DNA of 12,746 bases from Flavobacteriales bacterium (GCA_947464885.1 CANHYZ010000024.1:1-12746), one strand, 5' to 3'. Counted from the stretch's first letter, positions 1 through 7,206 are shown. Notes: generated from the letters alone by a model not told the origin. Numbers and translations: made by a program.

Positions 1-899
1 CATTCACCTATGCACTGAATGCTGCACCAACCAATGGCGACACAAGCCCAAGCTTTACAGGTCTTGTAGCCGGTTCATATACAGTAAACATTATCGATGC
101 TAATGGCTGCGCTTATGTTTCCGCTGCGGCAGAGACTATTACAGAGCCGACCGTTGTTGATGCCTCTGCAACAACCTCGGATGTTGCTTGCTTTGGAGAA
201 ACTAGCGGTGAGATCGATGTGACTGCAACCGGTGGAACAGGTTCATATGCTTACAGCGTGAATGGTGGAGCGTTATCAACGGCCAACCCAATCAGCGGTC
301 TTGCTGCCGGAACCTATGAGCTTATCGTTTATGATGCAAACCAATGCTCTGCTATTGTGGGTGGTCTTACCATCAGCGCTCCGGCAGCTGCACTTGCTAT
401 CAATGGTTTGTCAGCTAACCCAATCGATGAAGATGCAGGTGGTAGCAGCCCTTACTCAGTAAGCGGTGGTACATCACCTTACCAATACGCATGGAGCGGT
501 CCGGGTGGATTTAACTTTGATGGTCAAGACTTGAGTGGATTGACAACTGAAGCTCAGGCCGGAGATTACGTGTTGACTGTAACGGATGACAATGGTTGTA
601 CTGCTTCACAGACGATCATGGTTACCGGAGTAAATGAATTGGGTCGCGTTTATGCGATTTCAATGTACCCGAACCCGAACAACGGTCAATTCTTGATGAA
701 TATCGAGGGCTTGGCCGGTGAAACAATGTCATACGCCATCGTTGACAACAATGGTCGCGTTGTGATGACGAAAGACTTAGGTAATGTTAGTGCTACACGC
801 ATCGAGTCAGTTGACATGATGGGTGCTTCAGCCGGTGTATATCAAGTGCGCCTGCAAATCGGAAGCGATGTTCACAGCATTCGTTTCATCGTTCAATAA
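1..899 (+). CDS. SprB-repeat surface/secreted protein with T9SS type A sorting domain (C-terminal part, 5' end outside window)
   Basis: The reading frame is open from base 3 to TAA at 897-899 (298 residues), so only the C-terminus is seen. Two SprB-type repeats are visible. Each ends in a pattern like 'GLxAGxYxxxxxDANxC' (around residues 20-36 and 99-115), and the second begins with 'DVACFGETSGEI'. A third, more PKD/Ig-like unit carries 'GDYVLTVTDDNGCTAS'. The last ~85 residues form a typical T9SS sorting domain: 'YPNPNNGQF' near its start, then beta-strand segments, with 'AGVYQVRL' near the end. In this family the domain directs the protein through the outer membrane and is usually cleaved. 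Such proteins are large adhesins or, like SprB of Flavobacterium johnsoniae, gliding adhesins. Gliding itself cannot be inferred here. GTG at 219 is internal and not a start. The gene ends before a strong terminator. Confidence 0.9.
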   Translation, partial: FTYALNAAPTNGDTSPSFTGLVAGSYTVNIIDANGCAYVSAAAETITEPTVVDASATTSDVACFGETSGEIDVTATGGTGSYAYSVNGGALSTANPISGLAAGTYELIVYDANQCSAIVGGLTISAPAAALAINGLSANPIDEDAGGSSPYSVSGGTSPYQYAWSGPGGFNFDGQDLSGLTTEAQAGDYVLTVTDDNGCTASQTIMVTGVNELGRVYAISMYPNPNNGQFLMNIEGLAGETMSYAIVDNNGRVVMTKDLGNVSATRIESVDMMGASAGVYQVRLQIGSDVHSIRFIVQ

Positions 900-917
900 G
901 AACATGAACTAAACGAT

Positions 918-946
918 AAAAGGGCCGCATCAGCGGCCCTTTTTGT
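918..946 (+). terminator. Bidirectional Rho-independent terminator between the T9SS protein and the 2OG oxygenase
   Basis: A perfect 8-bp stem (AGGGCCGC, 921-928, with GCGGCCCT, 933-940) encloses the 4-nt loop ATCA. It is flanked by A's on the left and a T run on the right (941-944). It lies 19 bases after the + strand stop codon. Because A's precede the stem, the minus-strand transcript of the oxygenase (stop at 957) also ends in a hairpin followed by TTTT. One element probably serves both convergent genes. Confidence 0.9.
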
Positions 947-956
947 TTGCAGTACT

Positions 957-1562
957 TTATAGGATGGATTCCGTGAGCAACCATCCGGTGATGCTCATTC
1001 TGTCGCGCGCTGTAATCAGAACCTCATGCTCTTTTTCGCTGAGGAAAATGGCGAGCGTTCCTAGCTGCGGACGGATAACGGCAGCTTCACTGCTGCCTTC
1101 ATAGATAACCAACTCGCCACCGTCGTCGAGCTGCCAGTCGGCATTCAGGTAGAGCACGAATGAGACTACTCTGGATGAACCTGAACGGTGTCGATCGACA
1201 TGGCGCTTATAGAAACTGCCTGGAGGATAATGCGTGTAATGGCATTCAAAATCACGGATACCTAAGTAGAAATTACGATTGAGTACAGTGATGATTTCGC
1301 TGAGTTTTTCGAGCACTTGAGCGGTATACGGTGCTGCTGAATCTGCGGCAATCCAGTGGATGGTGTCGGATCGTTGACCGCTGTTGACCATTGCTTCGCC
1401 CTGTTTTCCAATGGCTGCTTGTTTGAAGCCGTTGCTTTGCTCGGTTTCGAGGAGTTCGGTTCGAACCGCCATTGCGTCGGCAGTGTCCTGAAAGTTTCTC
1501 CATTCATAAAAGCCATCTTTTTCAAAGGCATCCAGCAGGTCGGTGACATCCATGATGTTCAT
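957..1562 (-). CDS. 2-oxoglutarate/Fe(II)-dependent oxygenase of the PHD-like prolyl 4-hydroxylase type
   Basis: The 201-residue product has the full metal and cosubstrate set of the double-stranded beta-helix dioxygenases: H121-x-D123 in 'YKRHVDRH', distal H179 in 'EHEV', and R188 in 'RMSITGW' to bind 2-oxoglutarate. The spacing H179 to R188 equals that of human PHD2 (H374 to R383). Other PHD-like signatures are 'RSDTIHW' (64-70), 'YLNADW' (138-143) and 'DGGEL' (147-151). Bacterial PHD-like enzymes are known; the Pseudomonas one hydroxylates a proline of EF-Tu. The substrate here is inferred only. I chose ATG at 1562 because the longer frame (to 1697) would run through the start of the divergent dehydrogenase and its first 45 residues resemble no part of the family. 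It is cytoplasmic, with no signal peptide. It is divergent from the dehydrogenase, with 66 bp between starts. Confidence 0.88.
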   Translation of the reverse strand: MNIMDVTDLLDAFEKDGFYEWRNFQDTADAMAVRTELLETEQSNGFKQAAIGKQGEAMVNSGQRSDTIHWIAADSAAPYTAQVLEKLSEIITVLNRNFYLGIRDFECHYTHYPPGSFYKRHVDRHRSGSSRVVSFVLYLNADWQLDDGGELVIYEGSSEAAVIRPQLGTLAIFLSEKEHEVLITARDRMSITGWLLTESIL

Positions 1563-1603
1563 CAATTTTGCGGTTAAGATATAGCGCAGTGAGCCGAGAC
1601 TTT

Positions 1604-1611
1604 TACTTTTG
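1604..1611 (+). promoter_or_regulatory. Possible Bacteroidota -7 promoter box for the SDR gene
   Basis: TACTTTTG matches the Bacteroidota -7 consensus TAnnTTTG exactly and ends 17 bases before the ATG at 1629. No TTTG or TTG lies at the usual 17-23-base spacing upstream, so the -33 half is missing. The call rests on one box and position. Confidence 0.35.
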
Positions 1612-1628
1612 ACACGAGTATTCGGTAT

Positions 1629-2441
1629 ATGAACAAGGCGCACATCGTTTGGGTAACAGGGGCAAGCAGAGGCATTGGCCATGCAATCGCTTCTCATCTT
1701 GCTAAAAGAGGGGAGATGGTCGTTGCGTGCGCGCGCACGCTTCCCAAGGGTTTGCCCTCGAATGTATGGTCGGTGAGCCTAGATGTCACCGATGAACATG
1801 CTGTGCGTCAGCTTCGCGATACGATACTCGAGCGTTTTGGTCGAATAGACGCCCTTGTGAATGCCGCAGGTATTGGCATGATTGGAGCGATTGAGGATAC
1901 TTCAGAGGCTGAGGCAAAAGCAGTAATCGATACCAATTTCTTTGGCGTGTTCAATACATGCCGCCAGGCTGCACCGGTTATGCGAAGACAGGGGCATGGT
2001 AAGATTATCAATATAACATCGATGGCAGCACAAATGGCGCTTCCCTTTCGTGGTGTTTATTGTGCGAGCAAGTTTGCCGTTGAGGGATTAAGTGAATCGC
2101 TGAGCCAGGAGTTAAGGGGAAGCGGTGTTCACGTCGTTATTGTGGAACCGGGCGATGTCCGCACGGAGATTAATCATCATCGCATTGTTGCAGCAGCGGT
2201 CAGTCCGGAGTTGGAAGAGGACCATCAGCGAATTCACAGGCAAGTGAATAACGAAGTCAATACGGGTATAGATCCGCGTAGAATTGCACGCATCGTACAA
2301 CGTATACTTGAGCAACACCATCCCAAGTTGCGCTATCGTGTTGCGCCGCCGATGGCTGAGCTGGCCTACAGACTAATGCGGCTCTTGCCGGATCGGCACT
2401 TTGAACGTCTTGTGATGAAGCACTACGGTTTGAGGAAATAA
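1629..2441 (+). CDS. Short-chain dehydrogenase/reductase (SDR family), NAD(P)-dependent
   Basis: This 270-residue classical SDR is cytosolic. The cofactor-binding glycine motif TGASRGIG lies at residues 10-17 right after the first beta strand. NAAG follows at 78-81, and the catalytic Ser131, Tyr144 and Lys148 ('YCASK') have the correct 13-residue and 4-residue spacing. 'PGDVRT' (174-179) is the usual post-catalytic motif. The protein is slightly longer than the ~250-residue core, with a basic C-terminal extension (about 215-270) typical of SDR branches acting on hydrophobic alcohols or ketones. The substrate cannot be told from sequence. D52 in 'LDVTD' is the adenine-contact position. The start ATG at 1629 places the nucleotide-binding strand where expected. 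No Shine-Dalgarno is visible. It is transcribed away from the 2OG oxygenase, so a functional link is possible but unproven. Confidence 0.9.
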   Translation: MNKAHIVWVTGASRGIGHAIASHLAKRGEMVVACARTLPKGLPSNVWSVSLDVTDEHAVRQLRDTILERFGRIDALVNAAGIGMIGAIEDTSEAEAKAVIDTNFFGVFNTCRQAAPVMRRQGHGKIINITSMAAQMALPFRGVYCASKFAVEGLSESLSQELRGSGVHVVIVEPGDVRTEINHHRIVAAAVSPELEEDHQRIHRQVNNEVNTGIDPRRIARIVQRILEQHHPKLRYRVAPPMAELAYRLMRLLPDRHFERLVMKHYGLRK

Positions 2442-2442
2442 A

Positions 2443-2469
2443 AAGGGCCGCTCTTTTGGAGCAGCCCTT
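2443..2469 (-). terminator. Rho-independent terminator, mainly for the DUF1573 gene
   Basis: An interrupted inverted repeat (GGGC/GCCC, then GCTC/GAGC) has a small loop, 20 bases past the minus-strand stop at 2489. In the minus-strand RNA the one imperfect position is a G-U wobble and the hairpin is followed by TTTTTATTT. On the + strand that position is a C-A mismatch and the T run is poor. It therefore probably ends the minus-strand gene and only weakly the SDR gene, which stops at 2441. Confidence 0.75.
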
Positions 2470-2488
2470 ATTCATCGCTGAGAGCGAA

Positions 2489-3058
2489 TTATTTCTTCTT
2501 CTTAGAATCTTCTGCAGTTTCCGGCGCATCCACGTTTGCCTTGATGGTAATCATGGATTGGATAGGGTCTGTATTAGCTGTGATAGTCACAGTTTTCGCT
2601 TGATCTCCTTTCTTACCGGCAGAGTTGAATTTCACTTTCATATCGCGTGTTTCTCCTGCAGGGATTGGGTCTTTCGGATAATCAGGTACTGTGCATCCGC
2701 ATGAGCCATGAGCTTCTTCAATAATCAACGGCTCTTTACCCGTATTGGTGATTTTGAAAACACACTCCACTTGGTCACCTTGCTTGATGGTGCCGAAGTT
2801 GTGCTCTTTCTTGTCGTAGGCCATCGTGGTTTTGGCACGGGTTTCTGAAAGCTTAGTAGCGCTGCCGTTACCATTATCCTCTCCGGGCATGGCATTGGTT
2901 GTTGCTGCTGAAGAACCGTCGGTGGCAGCCGGTGCAGTGGCTACTTCAACCGGACGACTTTCAATTTCGTTTCCGCTTTTTTTGAATTGGGTGTAACCGA
3001 GAAATCCAAGGGCACCGGCCATAACGACCAGAATTCCGACTTTTAATCCATTACTCAT
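2489..3058 (-). CDS. DUF1573 domain-containing protein, membrane anchored
   Basis: The 189-residue protein has three parts. An N-terminal hydrophobic segment (about 7-24) is most likely an uncleaved anchor. A low-complexity Ala/Thr/Ser/Asn linker follows (about 35-75). A DUF1573 domain (about 80-178) has 'HNFGTIKQGDQVECVFKITN', the paired cysteines C120 and C122 in 'GSCGCTVP', and 'PAGE' shortly after. The domain resembles an Ig-like (ASPM/MSP-type) beta fold and is very common in Bacteroidota, where its function is unknown. It probably faces the periplasm. The C-terminus ends in a lysine run (SKKKK). It lies downstream of the S41 protease on the same strand, with 46 bases between them, and has its own candidate promoter and terminator, so it may be transcribed alone. 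Confidence 0.88.
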   Translation of the reverse strand: MSNGLKVGILVVMAGALGFLGYTQFKKSGNEIESRPVEVATAPAATDGSSAATTNAMPGEDNGNGSATKLSETRAKTTMAYDKKEHNFGTIKQGDQVECVFKITNTGKEPLIIEEAHGSCGCTVPDYPKDPIPAGETRDMKVKFNSAGKKGDQAKTVTITANTDPIQSMITIKANVDAPETAEDSKKKK

Positions 3059-3089
3059 CGTACTGTGTTTTTTAGTTTGATTTTGATTG

Positions 3090-3097
3090 CAAATTTA
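3090..3097 (-). promoter_or_regulatory. Possible Bacteroidota -7 promoter box for the DUF1573 gene
   Basis: Read on the minus strand, this is TAAATTTG, an exact match to TAnnTTTG. It lies 31 bases upstream of the ATG at 3058, in the short gap after the S41 protease. No convincing TTTG is found at 17-23 bases further upstream. It suggests independent transcription of the DUF1573 gene. Confidence 0.4.
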
Positions 3098-3104
3098 ATT
3101 GGGG

Positions 3105-4718
3105 TTATTTGAAATCGGAATAGGCCAATTTCATCTTTTCAAACGTACCATCTTGAAGAACTTGTACCGCCTTTTTTAACGCCGGGTTAAGATCATTGAT
3201 GATCACGTAAAACGCCTCGTTATCATACAGGTTTCGGGCAATGAGGGCTTTGGTACGCAAACGCATGGCATGTTCAGAGGTCTTATACTGCGCCTCGTTG
3301 AAAGCCACCTCTTTTTTAGTTAACATATCAATCATCTCTGTCATGGCGTTATCCGGGAGTTCATATTTCGCAGTGAAGGTTTTGATATCCGGATATTTTT
3401 CCAGCAGTGCCGCCCGCTGCGCATTGGTGTAATTCATGACCCAATCGTTATTGACGCCGGTACGCAGCATTTCACTGAAGTAGTTGCTGTTTTCGGAAGT
3501 ATCCAGCGGAACGAAAATATCGGGTAGGATTCCGCCGCCGCCGTATACTGTTCTCTTTTTGAGATTGGTGTAGTATTTCAGGGAGTCGGGGAGGTTCAAA
3601 CTGTCGAGGCTGAATAGCTCTCCGTTTTTGAAGCGCTTTTCCTTGTCTTTTTCATACTCTGCCAAGCCGTCGTCGTAGGATTTCTGTATACAACGTCCCG
3701 ATGGTGTGAAATACTTCTGGACGGTGAGACGAACCATACTGCCGTCGGGCAAACGAACCGGGCGCTGCACCAGTCCTTTGCCGAAGGAGCGGCGACCGAT
3801 GATCAATCCGCGGTCCCAATCCTGAACCGCACCGCTGAGAATTTCGCTAGCCGATGCAGATGACTCATCGATTAAGACAATCAGCCTTCCTTTTTCAAAG
3901 ATGCCTTTCTTCTCGGGGTTGGCTCTGCGCTCATCGCGAGGGAAGGAGCGACCCTCGGTGTACACCAGCAGACGGTCTCCAGAAATAAACTCGTCACACA
4001 TTTCTACAGCGATATCCAAAAGTCCACCGCCATTGTCTTGCAAGTCAATGACGAGGTCTTTCATGCCTTCTGCCCGGAGTTCAGTGATTGCTTTGCGCAT
4101 TTCTTCTGCTGTGGTCTGAGCAAAGCGACTGATTTTGACATAGCCTATTCCCGGAGCAACCATGTACGAGGCGTCGGAGGAATAAATCGGAATTTTATCA
4201 CGGACAATAGTGTAGTAGTAGAGGTCTGTTTCCCGGTTGCGTTCAATGCCGACGGTTACTTTGGTTCCTTTTGGTCCCTTTAGTTTCTTCATGACATCGC
4301 TGTTTTTAATGCCGATACCGGCAACATTGTCGCCGTCGATTTTGACAATTTTATCTCCGCTGCGAATGCCTAATTTTTCCGAAGGTCCTCCTTGAATCGG
4401 TTCTACGACCAAGATGGTGTCATGAAGAATTTGGAACTGAACCCCGATGCCGTCAAAGCTTCCCTGCAGGGGTTCGTTGGCGCTTTGCACTTCTTCTTTT
4501 GAGAGGTAAACCGAATGCGGGTCGAGTTCTTCCAACATGTGAATAATTGCCTTCTCCGTTAAGGCAGCGGCTTGTACCGTGTCCACGTACATCAAATCGA
4601 TGTAGTTCAGTAAGGTGGCAAATTTCTCTGTGGTTTCAGAGGGATTTTTGATTTGGGCTGATGTCTGCAGAAAACATACGGCAGAGAACACAGCACCGAG
4701 CATGAACTGTTTTTTCAT
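3105..4718 (-). CDS. S41 family carboxyl-terminal processing peptidase (CtpA/Prc-like), secreted
   Basis: The 537-residue precursor starts with a clear Sec signal peptide ending at TSA-Q (about residues 1-21), so it acts in the periplasm. A PDZ domain spans about 85-165 ('GIGVQF', 'GIRSGDKIVKIDG') and presents substrate C-termini. The peptidase core follows: 'GYVKISRF' (192-199) and 'DLQDNGGGLL' (225-234). The nucleophile Ser289 sits in the SASASE motif and the general base Lys314 in 'SFGKGLVQ'. The Ser-Lys spacing of 25 equals that of E. coli Prc (S430/K455). The C-terminal ~150 residues are helical and less conserved. ATG at 4718 is preferred over upstream starts (4727, 4820) because it gives a standard signal peptide. 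It is divergent from folD across a 246-bp gap. A near match to the -7 box (TATACTTTG, minus strand 4768-4760) lies about 40 bases upstream of the ATG. Confidence 0.93.
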   Translation of the reverse strand: MKKQFMLGAVFSAVCFLQTSAQIKNPSETTEKFATLLNYIDLMYVDTVQAAALTEKAIIHMLEELDPHSVYLSKEEVQSANEPLQGSFDGIGVQFQILHDTILVVEPIQGGPSEKLGIRSGDKIVKIDGDNVAGIGIKNSDVMKKLKGPKGTKVTVGIERNRETDLYYYTIVRDKIPIYSSDASYMVAPGIGYVKISRFAQTTAEEMRKAITELRAEGMKDLVIDLQDNGGGLLDIAVEMCDEFISGDRLLVYTEGRSFPRDERRANPEKKGIFEKGRLIVLIDESSASASEILSGAVQDWDRGLIIGRRSFGKGLVQRPVRLPDGSMVRLTVQKYFTPSGRCIQKSYDDGLAEYEKDKEKRFKNGELFSLDSLNLPDSLKYYTNLKKRTVYGGGGILPDIFVPLDTSENSNYFSEMLRTGVNNDWVMNYTNAQRAALLEKYPDIKTFTAKYELPDNAMTEMIDMLTKKEVAFNEAQYKTSEHAMRLRTKALIARNLYDNEAFYVIINDLNPALKKAVQVLQDGTFEKMKLAYSDFK

Positions 4719-4964
4719 AAAAATCATCGTGCGGTAAAAGTAGAGGGATAAACCATTGGCAAAGTATAAAAATTGGTTAATGCCACCATTGTTGGGTGCA
4801 TAAATCTTTGGCCAAATCAAAGGTGTTTTCTACTTTGTTGTCGAAACATCCTTACGATGTAATTATTGTGATTGTTGATCACCAGCCGGCAAGGGGTGTA
4901 AATTTTTGGTTAACCGACGAAAGTTTGCCATGCATCCAAGATATTTGCGCAAAGCACAAGCGCA

Positions 4965-5840
4965 ATGATTCTCCTCGATGGATTGGCTACTTCCCAACAG
5001 ATTAAGCAAGAGATTGCTGTCGAAGTTCAGCACCTGAAAGCGCAAGGCCATCGCCCGCCGCATTTGGCCGCCGTGCTTGTTGGGGAGAATGGTGCCAGCC
5101 TGACCTACGTTAATGCGAAGGTCAAGGCATGTGAGGAGGTGGGATTTCAATCAACGCTGGTGCGACGTGATGGTGACATTTCAGAGTCTGATTTGCTCGA
5201 GTTGGTGAAGGAGTTGAATAGCAATCCGGATATTGACGGGTATATTATTCAACTACCGTTGCCCACGCATATTAATGAGCACAACGTGTTGTTGGCTATT
5301 GACCCGATAAAGGATGTAGATGGTTTTCATCCCGAAAATGTGGGCCGCATGGCGCTTGGATTGCCGTGCTATTTGCCGGCAACACCTGCGGGTATAATAG
5401 AGCTATTGAAGCGCTACAATGTGCCGACTGTCGGAAAGCACTGCGTGGTTATTGGCCGCTCACACATTGTGGGGTTGCCCATGTCCATTCTTTTGCAGCG
5501 CAACAGTTACCCGGGAAATTGCACGGTGACTATCACACATAGTAAAACAACGAACTTGAACGAGCTCTGTCGACAGGCAGATATTATTGTTGCTGCTCTG
5601 GGCAAGCCCGAATTCCTCAAGGCAGACATGGTCAAGGAAGGGGCTGTCGTTATTGATGTCGGTATTACGCGTATGGCAGATCCATCGAAAAAGAGTGGAT
5701 TTCGTTTGGCGGGCGATGTCGATTTCGCAGGTGTTTCCGGAAAGTGTTCTTTCATCACACCGGTTCCGGGTGGGGTTGGTCCAATGACCATCGTATCGCT
5801 TCTCATGAACACACTCGAGGCGCGTAAGCGTCAAATCTAG
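4965..5840 (+). CDS. folD: Bifunctional methylenetetrahydrofolate dehydrogenase / methenyltetrahydrofolate cyclohydrolase
   Basis: FolD interconverts 5,10-methylene-, 5,10-methenyl- and 10-formyl-tetrahydrofolate in the cytosol, feeding purine and formyl-methionine synthesis. At 291 residues it matches the family length. Diagnostic motifs appear in order: 'YVNAKVKACEEVGF' (48-61, catalytic Lys52 and Tyr48), 'QLPLP' (96-100), 'KDVDGFHPEN' (116-125, Asp119 at the folate site), 'PATPAG' (138-143), 'VIGRSHIVGLPM' for NADP binding (162-173), 'GDVDF' (250-254) and 'TPVPGGVGPMT' (265-275). All key residues are present. The ATG at 4965 gives the usual 'LLDG' N-terminus. It appears monocistronic: S41 protease is divergent upstream, and downstream is a gene-poor gap beginning with a T-rich run (5853-5862) without a clear hairpin. 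A weak -7-like sequence (GATATTTG, 4940-4947) precedes it. Confidence 0.97.
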   Translation: MILLDGLATSQQIKQEIAVEVQHLKAQGHRPPHLAAVLVGENGASLTYVNAKVKACEEVGFQSTLVRRDGDISESDLLELVKELNSNPDIDGYIIQLPLPTHINEHNVLLAIDPIKDVDGFHPENVGRMALGLPCYLPATPAGIIELLKRYNVPTVGKHCVVIGRSHIVGLPMSILLQRNSYPGNCTVTITHSKTTNLNELCRQADIIVAALGKPEFLKADMVKEGAVVIDVGITRMADPSKKSGFRLAGDVDFAGVSGKCSFITPVPGGVGPMTIVSLLMNTLEARKRQI

Positions 5841-6131
5841 TCGGACTGTAACCTTTTTTTTTCTTCCCTCGTTCAATGCTGTACGAGTCATTTATGGCTT
5901 GTACTGAAAAACTAAAAACGTATTGCTATGTTGAATCAGGAGAAAATACAGCGCATGAAGCGATGGATTGTCTTTTCAATGACCGCGGTATCTACGTGGT
6001 TGTTTTTGAGACCGTGATCTTAAAGCGAAATGTTCACAATGTTGATAAAGGTATGAGGTAAAGGTGAAACATTCAGGCTCTAAGGATCGTTCAACCCAAT
6101 GAACTAAATAAATACCCTAAATAACAGAAAC
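5841..6131 (+). other. Gene-poor gap between folD and the small lipoprotein ORF
   Basis: No confident gene is visible in these 291 bases. After a T-rich run (5853-5862) two small overlapping + strand frames occur. One has 61 codons (5876-6061) with no recognisable domain. The other has 29 codons (5928-6017, or from the internal ATG at 5955); its product has a basic N-terminus and one hydrophobic stretch, and an AGGAG lies at 5937-5941. Neither is called as a gene. The gap could instead hold the promoter and leader of the lipoprotein ORF at 6132, or a small RNA. No exact TAnnTTTG box or strong hairpin was found. Confidence 0.4.
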
Positions 6132-6287
6132 ATGAACCCAATAAATGAATGGAAACACGAGGTGCTGCAGCGATTGATTGTCATCTTTCTTGGCTTGCTA
6201 ACCTTAGGCGTTGTAGTACAATCCTGCGGAACAACACATTCCTCCTGCTCGGCGTATAGCCGAACAGAGATTCCGAATCAGCCTTGA
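6132..6287 (+). CDS. Tiny predicted lipoprotein (51 residues)
   Basis: ATG at 6132 and TGA at 6285-6287 encode 51 residues. About 14 polar residues (MNPINEWKHEVLQR) are followed by a hydrophobic run (about 15-29) ending in V-V-Q-S-C32, a lipobox of the kind common in Bacteroidota. The short mature part begins CGTTHSSCSAYS and has a second cysteine (C39) in a 'CSAYS' context. The predicted role is an envelope lipoprotein modified at Cys32 and retained or sorted after the signal is cut. Function is unknown. From memory, very short lipoproteins with a Cys-x-Ala-Tyr motif recur in Bacteroidota, but I cannot verify homology here. Support for it being real: a strong terminator 45 bases downstream that would otherwise have no + strand gene close to it. 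Against: it is short, has an unusually long n-region and no clear promoter. Confidence 0.6.
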   Translation: MNPINEWKHEVLQRLIVIFLGLLTLGVVVQSCGTTHSSCSAYSRTEIPNQP

Positions 6288-6330
6288 GTTGAGAAGGAAC
6301 CTTGATTGTTTCGCTCCTTATATTAAAAAT

Positions 6331-6356
6331 GAGCTACCTGCGGGTAGCTTTTTTTA
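6331..6356 (+). terminator. Rho-independent terminator after the small lipoprotein ORF, shared with folP
   Basis: A perfect 7-bp stem, AGCTACC (6332-6338) with GGTAGCT (6343-6349), has the loop TGCG and is followed by a run of seven T's (6349-6355 region). It lies 45 bases past the TGA of the small ORF. On the minus strand the hairpin is followed by CATTTTTAAT, so it can also end folP, whose stop codon is at 6358. Confidence 0.88.
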
Positions 6357-6357
6357 T

Positions 6358-7206
6358 TTAAGCCTCAGCCATTGCGCGAAATAGGGCCACCGTTTCTACG
6401 GCCTCTTTTACATCGTGCACACGCAGAATAGATGCTCCGTGAAGAAGCGCAATGGTATTGGCTGAGGTGGTAATGTTGAGTGCGTGCGCTGCATCTGAAT
6501 GAATAATGGTCTGAAGAGTTTTCTTTCGCGAAAGTCCCGCTAGAACCGGATAACCGAGAGTGCTGAAAACATGTAGATTGCGAAGGATTTGTAGGTTGTG
6601 CGCGGCCAATTTTCCAAAACCAAAACCGGGATCCAGCACGATTTGTTCAACGCCATTCGCTTGCAGTCGTTGAATGTTATGGGTAAAGTAATTGACGATT
6701 TCCCCGGTGGCATCCTCATAGGCGGGCTGCAATTGCATGGTTTGCGGTTCACCCTGAATGTGTGTCAGTATGTACGGTAAGCCTAATGCTCCAGCCGTGG
6801 CAAACATGCCGGAGTCAATAGTTCCTCCTGAAATATCGTTGATAATGTCGGCGCCGTTTCTACAGCTTTCTGCAGCTACCTCTGCATAGAAGGTGTCGAT
6901 GGAAATGGTGCTTTGCGGGAAATTCTTACGAACGGCCGTTATCCCCGGAAGTACGCGCTCCAGTTCTTCCACGGCACTGATGCGTGTGGCTCCGGGTCGG
7001 GTACTTTGTCCACCGATGTCGAGGATATCGGCACCTTGTTCGAGCATGGTTCCGGCGCGATCGATGACTTCTTGCATCGAGGAAACGCGGCTACCGTCGT
7101 GAAAGGAGTCGGGAGTAACATTGAGAATCCCCATCACACGCGGATGTTCCAGCGAAAGCCTTCTGCCGTGGAAGGATAGTTCAAAAAATGTAGTTAGTTC
7201 ACCCAT
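6358..7206 (-). CDS. folP: Dihydropteroate synthase
   Basis: FolP condenses 6-hydroxymethyl-7,8-dihydropterin diphosphate with p-aminobenzoate to give dihydropteroate, the sulfonamide-sensitive step of folate synthesis. The 282-residue TIM-barrel shows both Prosite-type signatures: 'MGILNVTPDSFHDGSR' (25-40) and 'GADILDIGGQSTRPGA' (58-73). Next come 'SIDTF' (102-106), 'INDISGG' (122-128), 'LDPGFGFGK' (191-199), 'GLSRK' (224-228) and 'RVHDVKE' (262-268). In the usual 'MHMQGxPxxMQ' element the first Met is Thr148 ('LTHIQGEPQTMQ'), a small departure. I use ATG at 7206; the frame can be extended one codon to a TTG at 7209, which I judge unlikely. It is divergent from the DUF1599 gene, an arrangement I recall as common in Bacteroidota. 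It is unlinked to folD in transcription. Confidence 0.97.
   Translation of the reverse strand: MGELTTFFELSFHGRRLSLEHPRVMGILNVTPDSFHDGSRVSSMQEVIDRAGTMLEQGADILDIGGQSTRPGATRISAVEELERVLPGITAVRKNFPQSTISIDTFYAEVAAESCRNGADIINDISGGTIDSGMFATAGALGLPYILTHIQGEPQTMQLQPAYEDATGEIVNYFTHNIQRLQANGVEQIVLDPGFGFGKLAAHNLQILRNLHVFSTLGYPVLAGLSRKKTLQTIIHSDAAHALNITTSANTIALLHGASILRVHDVKEAVETVALFRAMAEA

Noticed and set aside
1563..1697. 45-residue N-terminal extension of the 2OG oxygenase frame
   Set aside because: It overlaps the start of the divergent SDR gene antisense and adds nothing resembling the enzyme family; ATG at 1562 is sufficient.
4719..4820. 34-residue N-terminal extension of the S41 protease frame
   Set aside because: It would bury the clear Sec signal peptide that starts at 4718.
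4796..5005. 69-codon frame upstream of and overlapping folD
   Set aside because: Its 3' part overlaps the folD start in another frame, and it has no recognisable domain, signal or conserved pattern; it lies in the divergent promoter region.
5460..5891. 143-codon minus-strand frame inside folD
   Set aside because: Antisense shadow of a fully motif-supported folD; no domain resemblance.
5876..6061. 61-codon frame after folD
   Set aside because: No recognisable motif, no start context, and it overlaps another small frame; kept only as part of the gap description.
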